A stretch of DNA of 64,000 bases from Myrica gale (Eukaryota > Streptophyta > Magnoliopsida > Fagales > Myricaceae). Every line of letters begins with the position of its first letter. Within the stretch, counting starts at the first letter, position 1. The notes under the pieces are model-generated. The model ran no database searches. It saw only the letters and a list, made by a program, of their open reading frames with translations, and was not told the origin of the DNA. Both the position numbers and the translations under genes were made by a program. This document shows positions 36,956 through 49,197 of this stretch, piece after piece. The stretch is taken from NCBI GenBank assembly GCA_963930655.1, contig OZ005611.1:18897001-18961000 (forward strand), read 5' to 3'.

Positions 36956-37690
36956 TACTTCAAGTAGCTCAAGACAACAATGGAAGCAAAGGCAAGCAGA
37001 GACTTTTGGTTAATCTTGAGTTTTTCCCTCCTCAGGTGGAAGGGGGAAAAATGCTTGTTTTGCCTTCTGATGGAATGAAAGATGGTGGTAGTGTGGCTTG
37101 GGAGAATACTATTGTTGGACACTTTATTGGCAAGAAATTGAGTTACCACTCGGTGAAATCCATATCTAGGAAGCTATGGGCGACAGATGGCTTGATTGAA
37201 GTCCTTTCCTTGGAAAATGGCTTCTTTTTCTTCAAGTTCCTGAAACCTGACACATTAGATAAAATCCTTGAAGGCGGACCTTGAAAATTTGTCAAACGAC
37301 CCATTTTTCTGAAGCGGTGGCAGCCAAATTTGTGCTTGTTGAAAGAGGATGTATCTAAGGTTCCGTTGTGAATTAGAGTAAATGGTCTCTCTTCAGAGTA
37401 TTGGACTGTACAGGGTCTCGGTGTTGTTGCTAGTGGGGTAGGCAAACTATTGTACCCGGATAGGAGGACGATGGAGCAAATTCGTATTGATTTCGCTTGA
37501 ATTTGTGTTGAGGTTGATGCTTCGAAGGAACTGGTGAAGGAATTGGATGTATGTGATATTAATGAGAATTCATTTACCCTTTATGTTGGCTATGATTGGG
37601 CGCCTGAGGTTTGTGTTGACTGTAAGTGTTTTGGGCATGCTAGTAGATCTTGTGGAAGCAAAATTCAAAGTTATGCCGAAACAAGTGAAT
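36956..37690 (+). pseudogene. LINE ORF1 remnant: DUF4283 domain and CCHC zinc knuckle
   Basis: The frame gives VAWENTIVGHFIGKKLSYHS..LWATDGLIEV..GFFFFKF, the DUF4283 RNA-binding fold found in plant LINE ORF1 proteins, then a stop at 37282. After further stops, EVCVDCKCFGHASRSCGS (near 37606-37660) shows the CX2CX4HX4C zinc knuckle. At least three in-frame stops break it. Confidence 0.75.
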
Positions 37691-38096
37691 GTCCCGAATG
37701 ACAGTGAGGGGAGGACCTTGGTTACAACTAGGAGTCCTGTGAAGGAGCCGGTTGTGAGCAAGGAGGTTGAAAAGGAGGTTGTGGAACCGCTGGCTGAGCC
37801 GACTACTGTTGAACTTAAGCTCATATCTCGGATCAGTAGGAAGAGAGGGCTGCTAATTCTGAATTTTTGAAGCTATCAACACTTACTTTAGGTGTGTCAA
37901 GTTCTGAGTTTGAACCAGAGAGTGCTTCCTCTCCTCTCAACCAATTGGGCACTAAAGCAAGAGATTCCTTAGGTAAGAAGGCTCCTCCTATATCTAAGAA
38001 GAAAGGCAATGTCGCTTCGCCTCCTTCGGGGGGCAGTAGGAGATAGTTTGTTTTGGGTGGTGGTTTTTTTATAATAATTTTTTGATTATGATGGGA

Positions 38097-38760
38097 TGCT
38101 GAAATGTTAGGGGCCTTAATGACCCCCTGAACCAAAGCGAGTTACGCAAATTTATTGGAGAGCATTGTCTCACCTTTTTGGGTTTTGTTGAGACCAGAGT
38201 TAGAGAGTCTAACAAATGCAGCGTTAGAAGATCTGTGGCTCGGGATTGATGTTTCTTTGATAATTATAATATGTCCCCCTAGGAAGGATTTGGGTTGGCT
38301 GGAACTCGGATCGCATGGATGTTGTGTGCTTGAGAAGATCAGAGCAGAGCATTCATTGTATGGTCACATGCAAGGTATCAGGGTGGTAGTGGTGCGCTTC
38401 CATTGTTTATGGACTCAATTGCCTTCTAAAAGACGAGTTGTGGAGTGAGCTGGTTGGTAGGTCGAGGACTTTAATGCTATTAAGGATAATAGTGAACGAT
38501 CTGGAGGCTCCTCATCCTGGCCTGCTTGGAAGGATGATCTATCAAATTTCCTTAGAGATGCGAAGCTGGACGATCTAATGTACAACTGACAGTTTTTCAC
38601 TTGGTTTAATAGACAAGATGATCGGCTCATTTTGAGGAAGCTTGACCGGGTGCTAGTTAATCACTTTTGGGAAGAAAGGTTTGCAATGGCTGATGCAAAA
38701 CTTGTTCCACCTGGAATCTCGGACCATGCAACTATGGTAGTAAGAGTGGATGTTTGGATG
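38097..38760 (+). pseudogene. LINE endonuclease remnant (APE type)
   Basis: Recognisable motifs: CWNVRGLNDPLNQSELRKFI at the start (about 38097-38155), FVETRV, VEDFNAIKDNSERSGG, FFTWFNRQDD, KLDRVLVNHFW, and the catalytic SDH (about 38720). These are spread over several frames with stops near 38250, 38450 and 38588. APE-type endonucleases nick target DNA to prime reverse transcription. Confidence 0.75.
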
Positions 38761-39099
38761 AAAGGTCGATCACCATTTAGGTTCTTTGATTTTTGGATGG
38801 AGAACCCAAGGTTTATGCTCTTAGTTGAGGACATATGGTGAACTGAAGTGATTGAGACCTCGATGTTTCAGCTCTACTCCAAACTTAGAAAGCTCAAGGG
38901 TGAATTGAGGAAGCTCAATAAGGAGTGCTATTCGGACATCTCGAATAGGGTGCAGGAGGCTGAGATGATTCTAGAGGCGGTACAAGTGGAGCTTTAGACT
39001 TATCCGGACCAATCTCATCTTGCTAAAGAAGAGCAAGATGGTCTTGCTAAATATATACAATTGAGGAGGGATGATGAGCATTTTTGAAGTAGAAATCTC

Positions 39100-40110
39100 A
39101 CGTGAATTGGCTAAAGCATGGTGATCAGTATACGAAATTCTTTTTTAAGGCTATGTGCAAACACCAAAATAGGAGCCGCATTAGAACCATTGTTACAGCA
39201 GACGACACTTGTTTGGAGAAACAAGAGGATGTCCAGAATGAGACTGCGAGGATATATAGTAATTTGTGGGTTCCAGATGGGGCTAATGTGAACTATTCTA
39301 GAGCTGCTGTGAGGGATGCCATCTCAAAAAAATTAAACCAGCACCAGCAAGAGGAGTTAGATTGGGATGTTACATACATGTAAATTAACGAGACCCTTTT
39401 TTCTATTGGAGACAACAAAGCCCCAGGGCCGGATGACTACAACTCTTTTTCAAGAAAACTTGGCAAATCATGGGGCCAAGTGTAGTTGCAACGGTAAAAT
39501 CATTCTTTACCTCTGGCAAGCTGTTGAAACAAGTGAGTTGCACATCTGTCGCTTTAATTTCCAAAGTGCCAAACGCCACTTATCTAGGGGTCTTTCAACC
39601 CATATCTTATTGTAATACTATTTACAAGTGTGTTACTAAGCTCATTGCTAGGCGCTTAAAAGGGATGATGTCGAGCTTGATTGGGAAGAAACAAACATCA
39701 TTCATCGAGGGAAGGAGAATTAGAGATAATGTTCTCCTTGATCAGGAATTATTGCACAATTATCATAGGGACAAGGGGTCACCTAGATGTGCCATTAAGA
39801 TTGATCTTATGAAAGCTTTTGATAAAGTGAGCTGACAATTTTTGTTTATTGTTCTTGAGGAGGTGGGGATACCTCGGAGGATGGTAGAGTTGATTATTGA
39901 GAGCATATCATTGGCCATGTTCTTTATTAGCATTAATGGAAGCCTACGTGATTTTTATCTTGGAGAGGGGGCTTCGACAAGGTGATCCAATGTCTCCGTA
40001 TCTCTTCACGCTGGCTATGAAAGTTTTTTTCTAGGATAATAGATAATACTGTTGGTCGTGGTCCTTACAAATACTATTAGCAGTTGTATTTTTAGTTTTG
40101 GGAGTATCTC
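39100..40110 (+). pseudogene. LINE reverse transcriptase remnant
   Basis: NWLKHGDQYTKFFFKAMCKH (39100-39160), DNKAPGPDDYN (about 39408), then KLIARRLKGMM..SFIEGRRIRDNVLLDQEL and the palm motif A phrase AIKIDLMKAFDKV ending in a stop at 39832-39834. Downstream FLFIVLEEVGIPRRMVELI continues in the same frame. The catalytic [F/Y]xDD box is not readable, so the domain is dead. Confidence 0.78.
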
Positions 40111-40889
40111 GGGGCTAATCCCTAATCCTAAAAAGCCAACTTTTCACTTGTTGTGTTAACAGTGAGGTCAAGAGGCAAATTTTGGATTTGTTGGGTTTTG
40201 TAGAAGTTACTCTCCCTGTGCGTTACCTTGGAGTACCTCTCATCTAATCAAGATTGAATAAAGGTGATCGTCTTGCTCTTTTGGAATGAATTTTAGCTCG
40301 GTTCAAGTGCTACGTGAGTAATTACTTGTTATATGCTGGTAGGCTATAACTTATTAAATCTATACTCTTGGCTATTCAAGCGTATTGGGCTGCTCTATTT
40401 ATACTCCCTAAGCAGGTAATCTAAAATATTGAGCAAGTGCTGCGTGCATTTATATGGAAGGGCGTTGAACTGGGCAGAGGAGGTGCGAAGGTTGCTTGGC
40501 ATGGGGTATGTCGGTCCAAGAAGGAAGGAGGTCTTGGTCTTCTCAATCTTACTTGCTGGAACCTCGTGTCCTTCCCTAAACACCTTTGGAACCTTGTCAC
40601 GGGTATTGATGACTCCATTTGGGTATTGTGGACTAGAACTTACCTTATTAGTGGTAGATCTATCTAGGATATTCGGACTCCAGGGGAGTGCTCTTGAATT
40701 TGGCGAAAGCTTTTGAAGCTGAGACCTATGGTTAGGGAATATTTTTAAAATATTGTGGGAGATGGTTCTACTACTTTCCTTTAGCTTGATAACTGGCATC
40801 CGATGGGTACTCTGATTTTGAAAACTGATAGGAAGAGCATTGATAGGGGACATGCCGATTTTTTTTTCTAAAGTAAGCTACATAATTGA

Positions 40890-41265
40890 GAGGGGTGATT
40901 GGTCTTGGCCGCGAGGCTCCTTTTGGCAATCAGTGAACACTGCTACCCCTCCCTTCCTGAAACTCAATCCCACTCGCAATGATGTGATTAAGTGGACCTT
41001 GACTACAGACGGGAAGTTCTCTACATCTAGTGCTCTTCAACTGTTTCAAGGGGTTCATGACACAGTTGATTGGTATCAGCTGGTATGGTTCAGTGGGTGC
41101 ATTCCTAGGTGCTACTCAATCTTATGGCTAGCAATCCGTAATAGACTTTATACTCAGGATATAATGGTCGCCATGGGCCTTATTAATGAGTCTCAATGCG
41201 TGCTGTGTGATCTGGAAGCTAAGGACGTGAACCATCTGTTCTTTAGTTGCAGATTTACTAATTGA
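40890..41265 (+). pseudogene. LINE C-terminal zf-RVT region remnant
   Basis: KWTLTTDGKFSTSSALQLFQG..WFSGCIPRCYSILWLAIRNRLYTQD..CVLCDLEAKDVNHLFFSC matches the zinc-binding region (CX2C..HX3-4C) that ends many plant LINE ORF2 proteins. A stop at 41263-41265 cuts it. Confidence 0.75.
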
Positions 41266-42352
41266 ATGTGGTGGCTTATCCTTGACATGTGTGTGGCGCC
41301 TAGTTTCCTTGGCAATTGGAAGGAAATTGTGGCTTGGTGTACTGCCAATTTTAGAGGGAGAGAAATGCTAGATTATATACAAGGAAGAAAAGACACCTGG
41401 AGGAAGTTTATTGGGACATCCTCATTATGGTGAATGGAAGACTTGCATATGGTATTTTTAATTCGGCATTAAGGGTAGATCTTGCCACTGCTGTCAGATT
41501 TGGTGGATGTCCTTAGACGTTGCTGATGATCTCTTGCTGATATTTGTTTCTTGCTCTGTTGTATGATCTTTTGCTGTTTGCGTTCTTTGTGCTGATTTGT
41601 TAGACTCAAGGGCTTGTCCCTAACTCTGTACACTACAAAAAAAAAGACTTTTAGTGACAAAATTTCGTCACTAAAAGTATTAGTGACGAAATTTTCATCA
41701 CCAGCTCCGCCAGTGTAAGAGCGTCACAAAATGTATTTCGTGACGAAACCCGAATTTCGACACAAAAATTTTTTAGTGAAGGATTTTTTTCGTCACTAAA
41801 TATAATGATCGTCGTCGATCGTACTTGGCTTAGTGATGGATCGGTTAAACTAGCAATTGATCGGTATAAACGATCGATTGGTGAATTTGTGATGAATCGG
41901 TTATACGATCGATCGGTGAATTATTGGTGATTGATCAGCCATTTTACCGATGAAATTGTAAGAAATAGACGATCGATCGCTATAGTAATGACGATCAATT
42001 GTAATTAATTAGTGATCGATCGTCTTAACAAAAGTCGATCGGTCAGTGATTAAAGCGATTGATCACTGACTACGTCACTGATCGATCGGTATAATTGTGA
42101 TGATCGATCGATGACTTTACTGATCGAACAGTGATATTGAACGATGGATCGGTTTAACAACAACCAATTGATCGCTGAAGTTGCCGATCGAACGGTGGTA
42201 ACATAATCGATTTTTTTTTAAACATAATAATCATTGAAAATATTATATAATATACTATTATAATAACAATACAATAACATTAAGAAATATCAATAATAAA
42301 AAATAGTGATCCGTAATTAAATCGAAAATAATATCGTAATAATAATAAATAA

Positions 42353-42562
42353 TCACAAAGCTATTAAAACATATATGCATATACTTTTTTGAACCTTTAA
42401 ACTGTCTGAATAGTCGCTCATTTTCTTTTCCATTACGTATGACATTTTCTTCTCCAGCTCCTTTAATATTTCTGCTTGTAAGCGCTCTTGCTCCTTTCGC
42501 ATATGCTCTTGTTCCTGGTTCATGCGATTCTCGTGCTCCACTCGTATGCGCTCTTGCTCCAT
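42353..42562 (-). pseudogene. CACTA transposase C-terminal coiled-coil remnant
   Basis: A minus-strand frame encodes a highly charged heptad-like helix (EQERIRVEHENRMNQEQEH, KEQERLQAEILKELEKK). Such Gln/Glu/Arg coils end the transposases of plant En/Spm-like elements (Transposase_24-type). It is cut upstream by the MITE at 42631. Confidence 0.55.
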
Positions 42563-42630
42563 GTCCTGATTAATGGTGTGTTTACCCTGTTACCCGAACT
42601 AGCATCCCTGCTTCAACAACTGATTATGAT

Positions 42631-43059
42631 TAGGGCTGAAAACCGAAAATGCGGTCCGGTTTTGGAACCGCAATCCGGTTTTATGAAATGCGGTCCGGTC
42701 TGGACCACTTTTTTAAGTGGTCCAGAGCGGATTTAATTTTTTTTTTTTTTTAAAAAGTTCGAACTACACACTGCGCAGAGTAGTGTGCAGAGCTCTGTGT
42801 AGTGTAGGCTCTGCACTGCGTAGTCTGCACCGCAGTGCACTTTGCGCATTGCAGAATATTTTTTTAATAATTAAAAAAAATTAAAAAAAGTTTATTAAAT
42901 GCGGTCCGGTCCGGTCCGGGTCATAAATCACATTTAAGAAATTTATGACCCGGACCGGACCGCATAAATCAGGTCCTTCAATCCGGTCCGGACCGGACCG
43001 CATTTGAAAAATTAGGACCGGACCGGACCGCAAATTCGGTCCTGTTTTATTCAGCCCTA
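42631..43059. mobile_element. hAT MITE nested in the CACTA element
   Basis: 429 bp between perfect 8-bp duplications ATTATGAT (42623-42630, 43060-43067). Termini TAGGGCTGAA and TTCAGCCCTA form 9-10 bp inverted repeats. Subterminal runs of GCGGTCCGGTCCGG and CCGGACCGGACCGC face each other; the centre contains repeated CTCTGC/GCAGAG and TGCGCAG phrases. No frame. Confidence 0.9.
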
Positions 43060-45914
43060 ATTATGATAGCATGAAAAATCAAACAATCATGAAACTTTTC
43101 CCTGCTAGCAAATAAAAAAGGAACATTTGGTTGAAGATTGTAGAAAAAACTTTATGCTAATAAATAGAAAAAAAATAAACAAATGGAGTGAAAACAGAAA
43201 ATTTGACAAATCGGTGTTCCAAAAGCTGGTGAGCTAAACTGTTATACCCTTGCATGAGCGTAAGCTATTAATTGTTTATACTTACATGCACATACGTGCA
43301 TGCACCTGCAGGGTTAGATGTACAGTCATATTTGCATGTGATTTCCAACTGCAAAATTCAGGGGCATAGGTCATTCCTTCCTGATGTTTCCAATGAGTAC
43401 AAAAAAAAGATACAATTTACATCAGACAGACAAACCTCTACTCATCCACATTATCAAGGCAATATATGAGAAAAATTATGAGCAACATAAGGAGATATCT
43501 TACATCATTCTTATTTTCGGAACTCAAACACTTCAATAATCAAACATCTAAATAAATATAAATGCTACACATCATCAATAATTTGCAACAAAACTTTCGT
43601 GAAACACCGATCGATCTGTACAAATATGACGATCGATCGTCAGACAACCATCTAGAAGACGATCGATTGTTTAAAATACAACGATCGATCGGTTGTATAC
43701 CATCTAACAGACGATCGATCGTCACTTATTGCTGATCGTTCATCAATTACTCAGATCGATAAAACCATGCAAACCCTCCCCACACATTCAAATCCACGCC
43801 CAAATCACTCTCAAATAATCCTCATTCAATATTCATTGCAATGTACATATTAAAAACATCCTAATAAGTTTTAGTCATCACAAATTATATCCATAATACC
43901 CACAAATACCCAAATCAAAAAAATCATCAAATAACCAACCAAAGTTCATAAATCGTAATGTATGTAGAGTATATTACCTCTTGCACGATATAAACACCAA
44001 AACGAACAAAATCTCTACCAAAATCTCACCATTTTCGCCAAATATTTTCAATATTCACTCGGTTAAAAAACCAATGAATATGAGCTCGACTTCCTTTTAT
44101 TCTATTCTAAACACTCTCTCAACCAAAATAACATTATTTGGACTAAGTTTGAAAGGAAAAGAGCTCCTTGCCGCAAACCTTCGTTCTCCTCGTTTCCGTG
44201 GGTTTTTTTCACTTCACCCATGGCCTTAGAGCATTTGGGTATTTCAAGCACAATAAACACCGATCGATCGGTCACCATACCAATCGATTGCCTTGTCAGC
44301 TTTAAAATTCTCGCTAAGTTTTCAAACGATCGATCGATCAGGAAACGAATTCAAAACGACGATGAACGTGAGCGATAGATCGGTATTAATATATGATCAA
44401 TCGGTCTCAAACCATTAAACGACACCGTTCTTTACCGATCGATGGGTGACATACCGATCGATCGTTAAACCTAATTATTGAAAAAACGATTTTTAACCTA
44501 ACAAATGAAATAATTATTAAAATTATTTTACTTAAATTGTCAGTTTAATACATATCTCATACTAATAACTTATAATCATGTGCTAAATAAGCTTTATATC
44601 ACTAGTTTATGACATCTTAGTACATTGCTCATACTAACTCTTACAAAATGTTTATTTGATGTAACATGTAAAACTTGTACATGCTTTCCTAAATATTAAT
44701 GAAGTATACTTTATATGTTGTTATGTAATCTAAACATATCCTAACGTACTTTGTTAATATATATTTTGTATTTCTAATTATTTAAGCTCATATTATTCAA
44801 TCACAAATGTTTAATCATGAAATTTACGAACCGATCGATCGCTTTATTTGAATGATCGATCTCTTCGTCTAACGAAAACGACGATGCATTCTGATGATCG
44901 ATCAGTGTGCCTTTACCGATCGATCGTTATGCATAAGACAAAATGACGACGTCCTTTATGATCGATCACTTCAATATAAACGATCGATCGGTAGATTAGA
45001 AATATCTAAATGACATCGTATTTAAACGATCGATCACCTAAATCACCGATCGATCGGTTATCTTAAAATTTAGAAAGATCTTCTATAACGCATGCCGATC
45101 AATCGTCATATCGTAGCGATGGATTGGTTATGATGAACTATCGATCATATTTCAAAGCCACGTGTTTATTGATAACCGATCAATCGGTATATAAACAGCG
45201 ATCGATCGGGTGGAAGACGACATAATTTCCTCGCCAAAACTCTTTGCATTTAGTGATGGAGCATTTCGTCACAAAAGTACCGTTCGATCGGCGTGTGACG
45301 AAACTTTTCGTCACCAAAAAATTAATTTTTTGTGACGACATTGTTATTTCGTCACAAATAAGACTTTTAGTGACGAAATTAGTGACCAAAATTATTTTCA
45401 TCACGAAAAACCATTTTTTAGTGACAAAAATAACATTTTGTCACCGAAAATTTCGTCACAAAATTCAATTTTCTAGTAGTGGTACAATCTTTCTTTTGGA
45501 ATATAACTTACCACTTATCCCAAAAAAAAAAAAACATAAGAGGAACGAGCAGTTCTAGGGACTAGAGGGTAGTCTGCAATTGTCTGGTCGTCTTTCTAGC
45601 TTGTAGAATCAATTTTGCATCATCTTTCGTACATAATTTGTGGCAAAGCTTTAATTAATATATTAGCCAAAAGGCAAAGGCACAGATGATATATATATGG
45701 TCGCCGAAAACATATATATACTGACGAATAACAGAAGTCGGAGATAACATTGGGATTGTTTTACTTAGTTTAGGGTAGTGATATATATATATATATATAT
45801 TCTCAATGAAAAAAGGGCCTGCAAGTCTTTCTCAATTGCTAATAGTGATTTCTAGACTCTATTTGGATGCCAATTCTAATTACTCTCTTAGTCCTAGTGG
45901 TTTACAATTTTCTT

Positions 45915-46690
45915 AGTTTAATCTCTAGGGTAAATTTTGTGCTAGAGAAATCCTTAGGGTAGGGACTCTTTTCCCCAGCTAGTTCTTCCGTCCACCTTAT
46001 TAACAGAAGTGCTGACGCGGCTAAGTGACAATAAAAAATTATTAAAAAATTAAATAAGTATAAATATATTAACAAAATGAGAAAAATATTTAAAAGTAAA
46101 AATGCTACAAAGAGCTATGACACTCCACTCCTTAGAAAAATATAAAAAAACAAATAAGTAAATAAATAATACAATAAAGAGACAAAAAATTAAATCCATT
46201 GTATAAAAGCAAATCAAATGAGAAAAATAAAGAAATATGAAAAAAATCTAAACGTCAAATTATTGAAAAAAATATAAAAAATCGGAATTAATGATTTGAG
46301 GGTCATACCTTTTTCCCATTAGGTTTCCCTTTTTGTGTTTTTTTCTCATTTGATTTTTAGTTTTACAATTTATTTCAGATTCATTACAATTTTTTGTATC
46401 TTTCTTTCATATTTTTGAGTATTTATTTAATTTATTATACTTTTTCAAGGAGTGGAGGGTCATTTCTTTTTTTTTTGGTATATTTTTTTTTCATTTTAAG
46501 TATTTTCTACATATTTGTCTCATTTAATTAAAATTTTAAATTCATTTTAATTTTAATTTTAATTTTTTATTGTCATGACTGTTGGCCATGTCAGTAATTC
46601 AGTTAGTAAAATAGACGGAAGGACTAACTTGAAAAATGGTCTCTACTTCAGAGATCTCTACTGGACAGAAATTACTCGTAAGTTTGAAAA
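45915..46690. mobile_element. Degenerate foldback element
   Basis: Left arm (about 45915-46150) and right arm (about 46440-46690) are diverged inverted copies: AGTTCTTCCGTCCACCTTAT mirrors a right-arm stretch read backwards (TTAGTAAAATAGACGGAAGG), and both have GACAATAAAAAATT next inward. Middle is A/T-rich. No clear target duplication. Motifs (CTTCCGTC, TGACG) resemble those of the foldback at 11510-12042. Confidence 0.5.
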
Positions 46691-47214
46691 AAAGTGTAAA
46701 CCACATAAACTAATAGAATAATTTATTCTTATTTATTCCTTTTTATTCTTTGGTGTTTTATTTTTAGGATGCCTTTATTGCTATGCAAAGAATCTGCCAC
46801 GGGTGGCTTCAAGGCCAATCATTTAATTATTAAGCTCAATCAAACCTGGATTAGTACCATTGCTATAACACGCGGCTGACCATATGAATATTCCAAGTAA
46901 AGTAATGAAAGAAAGCATGTTTCTTCCTTTCTCCTTAAACAAAGGAAGAAGGTTTGGAATAAGAGAAAGTAAGCTAATATTATGCAAAATAAAGAGGCAC
47001 ACCTTTTATTTATTAACCGAGAAAAGTACATTGAGCAGCGCACTCACAAACAAAAGCGTTGAGTTATGCTTAGAAAAAAAAAAAGCGTTGAGTTATATTT
47101 CGTCATCCCCGATGACCGATCAGGTAACATTGTTGTTCACAATCATACGCACCCCCATGTTTTTAAGACTGTCAAAGCTTTTTTGTTTTTTGAAGGTAAG
47201 GAGTAAAATCTAAA
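46691..47214. other. AT-rich intergenic sequence
   Basis: Contains a short near-duplication (AAAGCGTTGAGTTATG at about 47054 and 47082). No gene seen. Confidence 0.35.
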
Positions 47215-48720
47215 GCAGCGAGGATGAATTAACTTCGACAAAGTTCATCAGAATTGAAAGTTAGGAAAGGCAAGGAATCAGGAAAGCTTACAAAATAAAA
47301 TAAAAATAAGGTAATTTAAATAAGGTAATTCTACCTAAAAAACTGTTATTCTTTCCTCTTATTCACCTTCTCAAAGTAGGGATCAGCGGAAAAAATAGAA
47401 TCTCAATCTGGATAGATCCGTACATAGATAGTTTTGACAAGGACGGAGATTCTCTGACTGAATTGCAGAGACAATAAGAGATAAAGAGAAGGAGGTGGAT
47501 CCCGCTCAAGACCCACTTCAGTCGGAACAGAATTCCCCTACCCTTACAGGGGTGCGACCCATACCCCTCTCTCCGGAATTGCTATGCAGTTCGGCAGAGG
47601 ATCCGGATCCCTTTGACAACGTAATAGCTAGGTGTTATAGGGAATGTAGGATTGCAGCAGAGGATTGTCACATCTGGTTATGGAGGATAATTGATTTTTC
47701 TTGCTGCAGTATTCATACAGAGGACTAGGCCGAATCAAAGCCGACTGACTAGAAGCAAAGACATAAAATAATAAAAAATAAGAAATTGCTGAATCACTTT
47801 AAAATCAAAGTATGGACTAACTAATTAATTATCATAGTGTTTGTGTAAGTAAAATTTTAGGGTAAAATTTTAGGATTTGTAAAAAAGTGAGGAGATAGAA
47901 TGAAAAAGTGAAAAAGTTAGTAAAAAGTGTAAAAAAGTTAGATAAAAAGTAAGGATAAAATAAAAAAGTAAGTGAAAAAGTTGGTAAAAAGTAAAAAAGT
48001 TAGAGAAAAATGAAGGAGAGAGAATGAGAATGTAATGATGTTAATCCTAAAATTTTATGTTCACAAACACTATGTATATCTTATGGTCCATTTCAGTTGT
48101 TAATGTGTTGAAGGAATGCAAATCGTCTATTAATCTTATTAGTAGGACATAATTTAAACCCTCAGTCCCTACATTAGCCTAACAATAAATTTTTTCTTAC
48201 AAAGAATTGGTTTTTAGAGATTGTTAGTATTTTCTGCATTTTGGCCCTTTTAAAAACATATTTTAACATACTTACCTCTCCCCAAGTTCTATTTTTTACT
48301 TAATTCCGTAGGATCACTGGCAGAGTCAGGATTTTATAATCTTTTGGGGCCAAATTAATATTTTATTCCCTTTCTTTTTACTTAAAGAATATCATTTTAA
48401 ATAATATTACATAACGCACAGGATTAAAAAAAGATATTACTAAACGTGTTTATCAAATTAGGGTTACATAGCGGTACCCAATATCTTTAATAAGAGCAAT
48501 AGATCATTAAAAAGACTTATAGAAGGTCCGAGAAAAATCGTATATGATGAGTGGTGAAAAATATATTTATTTATTTTGAGAAACGTTTTTAAATCTATCT
48601 ATTGAGCTTTAAGAAAAACTCAAGTTCTTAAATTAGGAAACAGATTATTCTGAATTTCATCATTCAAAAACACATTTAGAAAAATCAGACGTTACAATAG
48701 AATTCTTTAACGAAAGGGTT
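47215..48720 (+). repeat. Duplicated block, copy 1
   Basis: Direct repeat of 54590-56271, readable base by base from GGATGAATTAACTT to TTCTTTAACGAAAG with moderate divergence. Copy 1 holds about 180 bp (47427-47605) missing from copy 2, and a MITE (47838-48073) absent from copy 2. It lacks the TRIM and SINE of copy 2. An open frame at 47495-47728 lies in the unique part and has no recognisable family. Confidence 0.85.
47838..48073. mobile_element. MITE present only in duplicated block copy 1
   Basis: Ends GTGTTTGTGTAAGTAAAATT and AAATTTTATGTTCACAAACAC are inverted copies; the interior is full of GTAAAAAGT phrases. Block copy 2 (near 55370) reads straight through TAACTAATTATATCTTATGG, an empty site. 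Flanking 8-mers TTATCATA and TATGTATA agree only partly. Confidence 0.7.
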
Positions 48721-48734
48721 TAATTGAGTTCATT

Positions 48735-48965
48735 ATTTACAAATAATTTTATTTTAAAAAAAGTGAAGAGAAAATTGATCTTTTTATATTTAAATGGACA
48801 AAATAGAATGTTTAAATTTTTTTGGAAGACCAAGGGGAGGAAGGATTTTCATTAGAAGCGAAAAGAAGATCACCTGATCAGGATTTTTTAAAATTTTTGG
48901 GAGGGAAGTGCATGACAATGATGTTCTGCAGGAAAGAAAAATTTATAGGTGAGTATTTGGATCAT
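48735..48965 (+). repeat. Segment present in opposite orientation at 56285-56560
   Basis: The phrases ATTTAAATGGACAAAATAGA, AGACCAAGGGGAGGAAGGA and GAAAGAAAAATTTATAGGT appear in the same order on the opposite strand at 56285-56560, directly after block copy 2. The 56-kb version has extra internal sequence. Confidence 0.75.
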
Positions 48966-49197
48966 TTTATAAAAAATGGTAAGACTTTTAGGATTTTTGA
49001 TTGAATTGTAAATATTTATGTAGATTGGAGTTTTTATAGGTTTTTGTGTATAAGTTGGTGAAATGTTTTAAATATATTTAATTTTTATTGGAGTTTGTAA
49101 AAAAATGTTGAGAGAGATGATTTAATGTAATTTTTTAACAAAAAAGTATTGTAGTTAGGTAAAAAATTATAGAGAGAAAAGATTTGTTATAATCTTT

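Larger units (their letters stand above)
41810..45210. repeat. Arrays of CGATCGATCG palindromes inside the CACTA element
   Basis: Several dozen copies of (A/C)GATCGATCG(G/A)T variants occur in two blocks, 41810-42200 and 43600-45210, spaced irregularly by 10-60 bases. Each copy is its own reverse complement. CACTA elements carry subterminal repeats bound by the transposase (12-bp TNPA sites in maize En/Spm), so these are probably binding sites; but here they occupy most of the element. Confidence 0.7.
41631..45481 (-). mobile_element. CACTA (En/Spm-type) element, 3851 bp, deletion derivative
   Basis: Begins CACTACAAAA and ends CTAGTAGTG, flanked by 3-bp duplications GTA (41628-41630, 45482-45484). 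Both ends have subterminal copies of TTTTAGTGACGAAAT in opposite orientation. Inside lie dense arrays of CGATCGATCGGT-type palindromes (41810-42200 and 43600-45210). Only a C-terminal transposase scrap remains, on the minus strand. The element sits in the 3' UTR of the LINE and contains a hAT MITE. Confidence 0.88.
36956..45533 (+). mobile_element. Decayed LINE (plant L1-type), interrupted by a CACTA element
   Basis: In order: ORF1-like DUF4283 region and CCHC zinc knuckle (37000-37690), endonuclease (38097-38760), reverse transcriptase (39100-40110), C-terminal zf-RVT-like region (40890-41265), 3' UTR, and after the inserted CACTA element (41631-45481) the last 40 bases of 3' UTR and a 12-A tail (45522-45533). 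Many stops and frameshifts make it inactive. The 5' boundary is unknown; a 9-bp word AGAGGAACG occurs at 35083 and just after the tail, but this is weak evidence for a target duplication. Confidence 0.8.

Noticed and set aside
41810-45210. Regular GATCGATCG repeats as a CRISPR-like array
   Set aside because: Eukaryotic plant DNA, repeats far too short and irregularly spaced, and they lie within clear CACTA ends.
35083-45545. AGAGGAACG at 35083 and just after the LINE poly(A) tail as a LINE target duplication
   Set aside because: Only nine bases, offset four bases from the tail, and expected by chance at a few percent in a search of this size.
47495-47728. 77-residue frame in duplicated block copy 1
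   Set aside because: The matching part of copy 2 is deleted or frame-broken, and composition looks non-coding.
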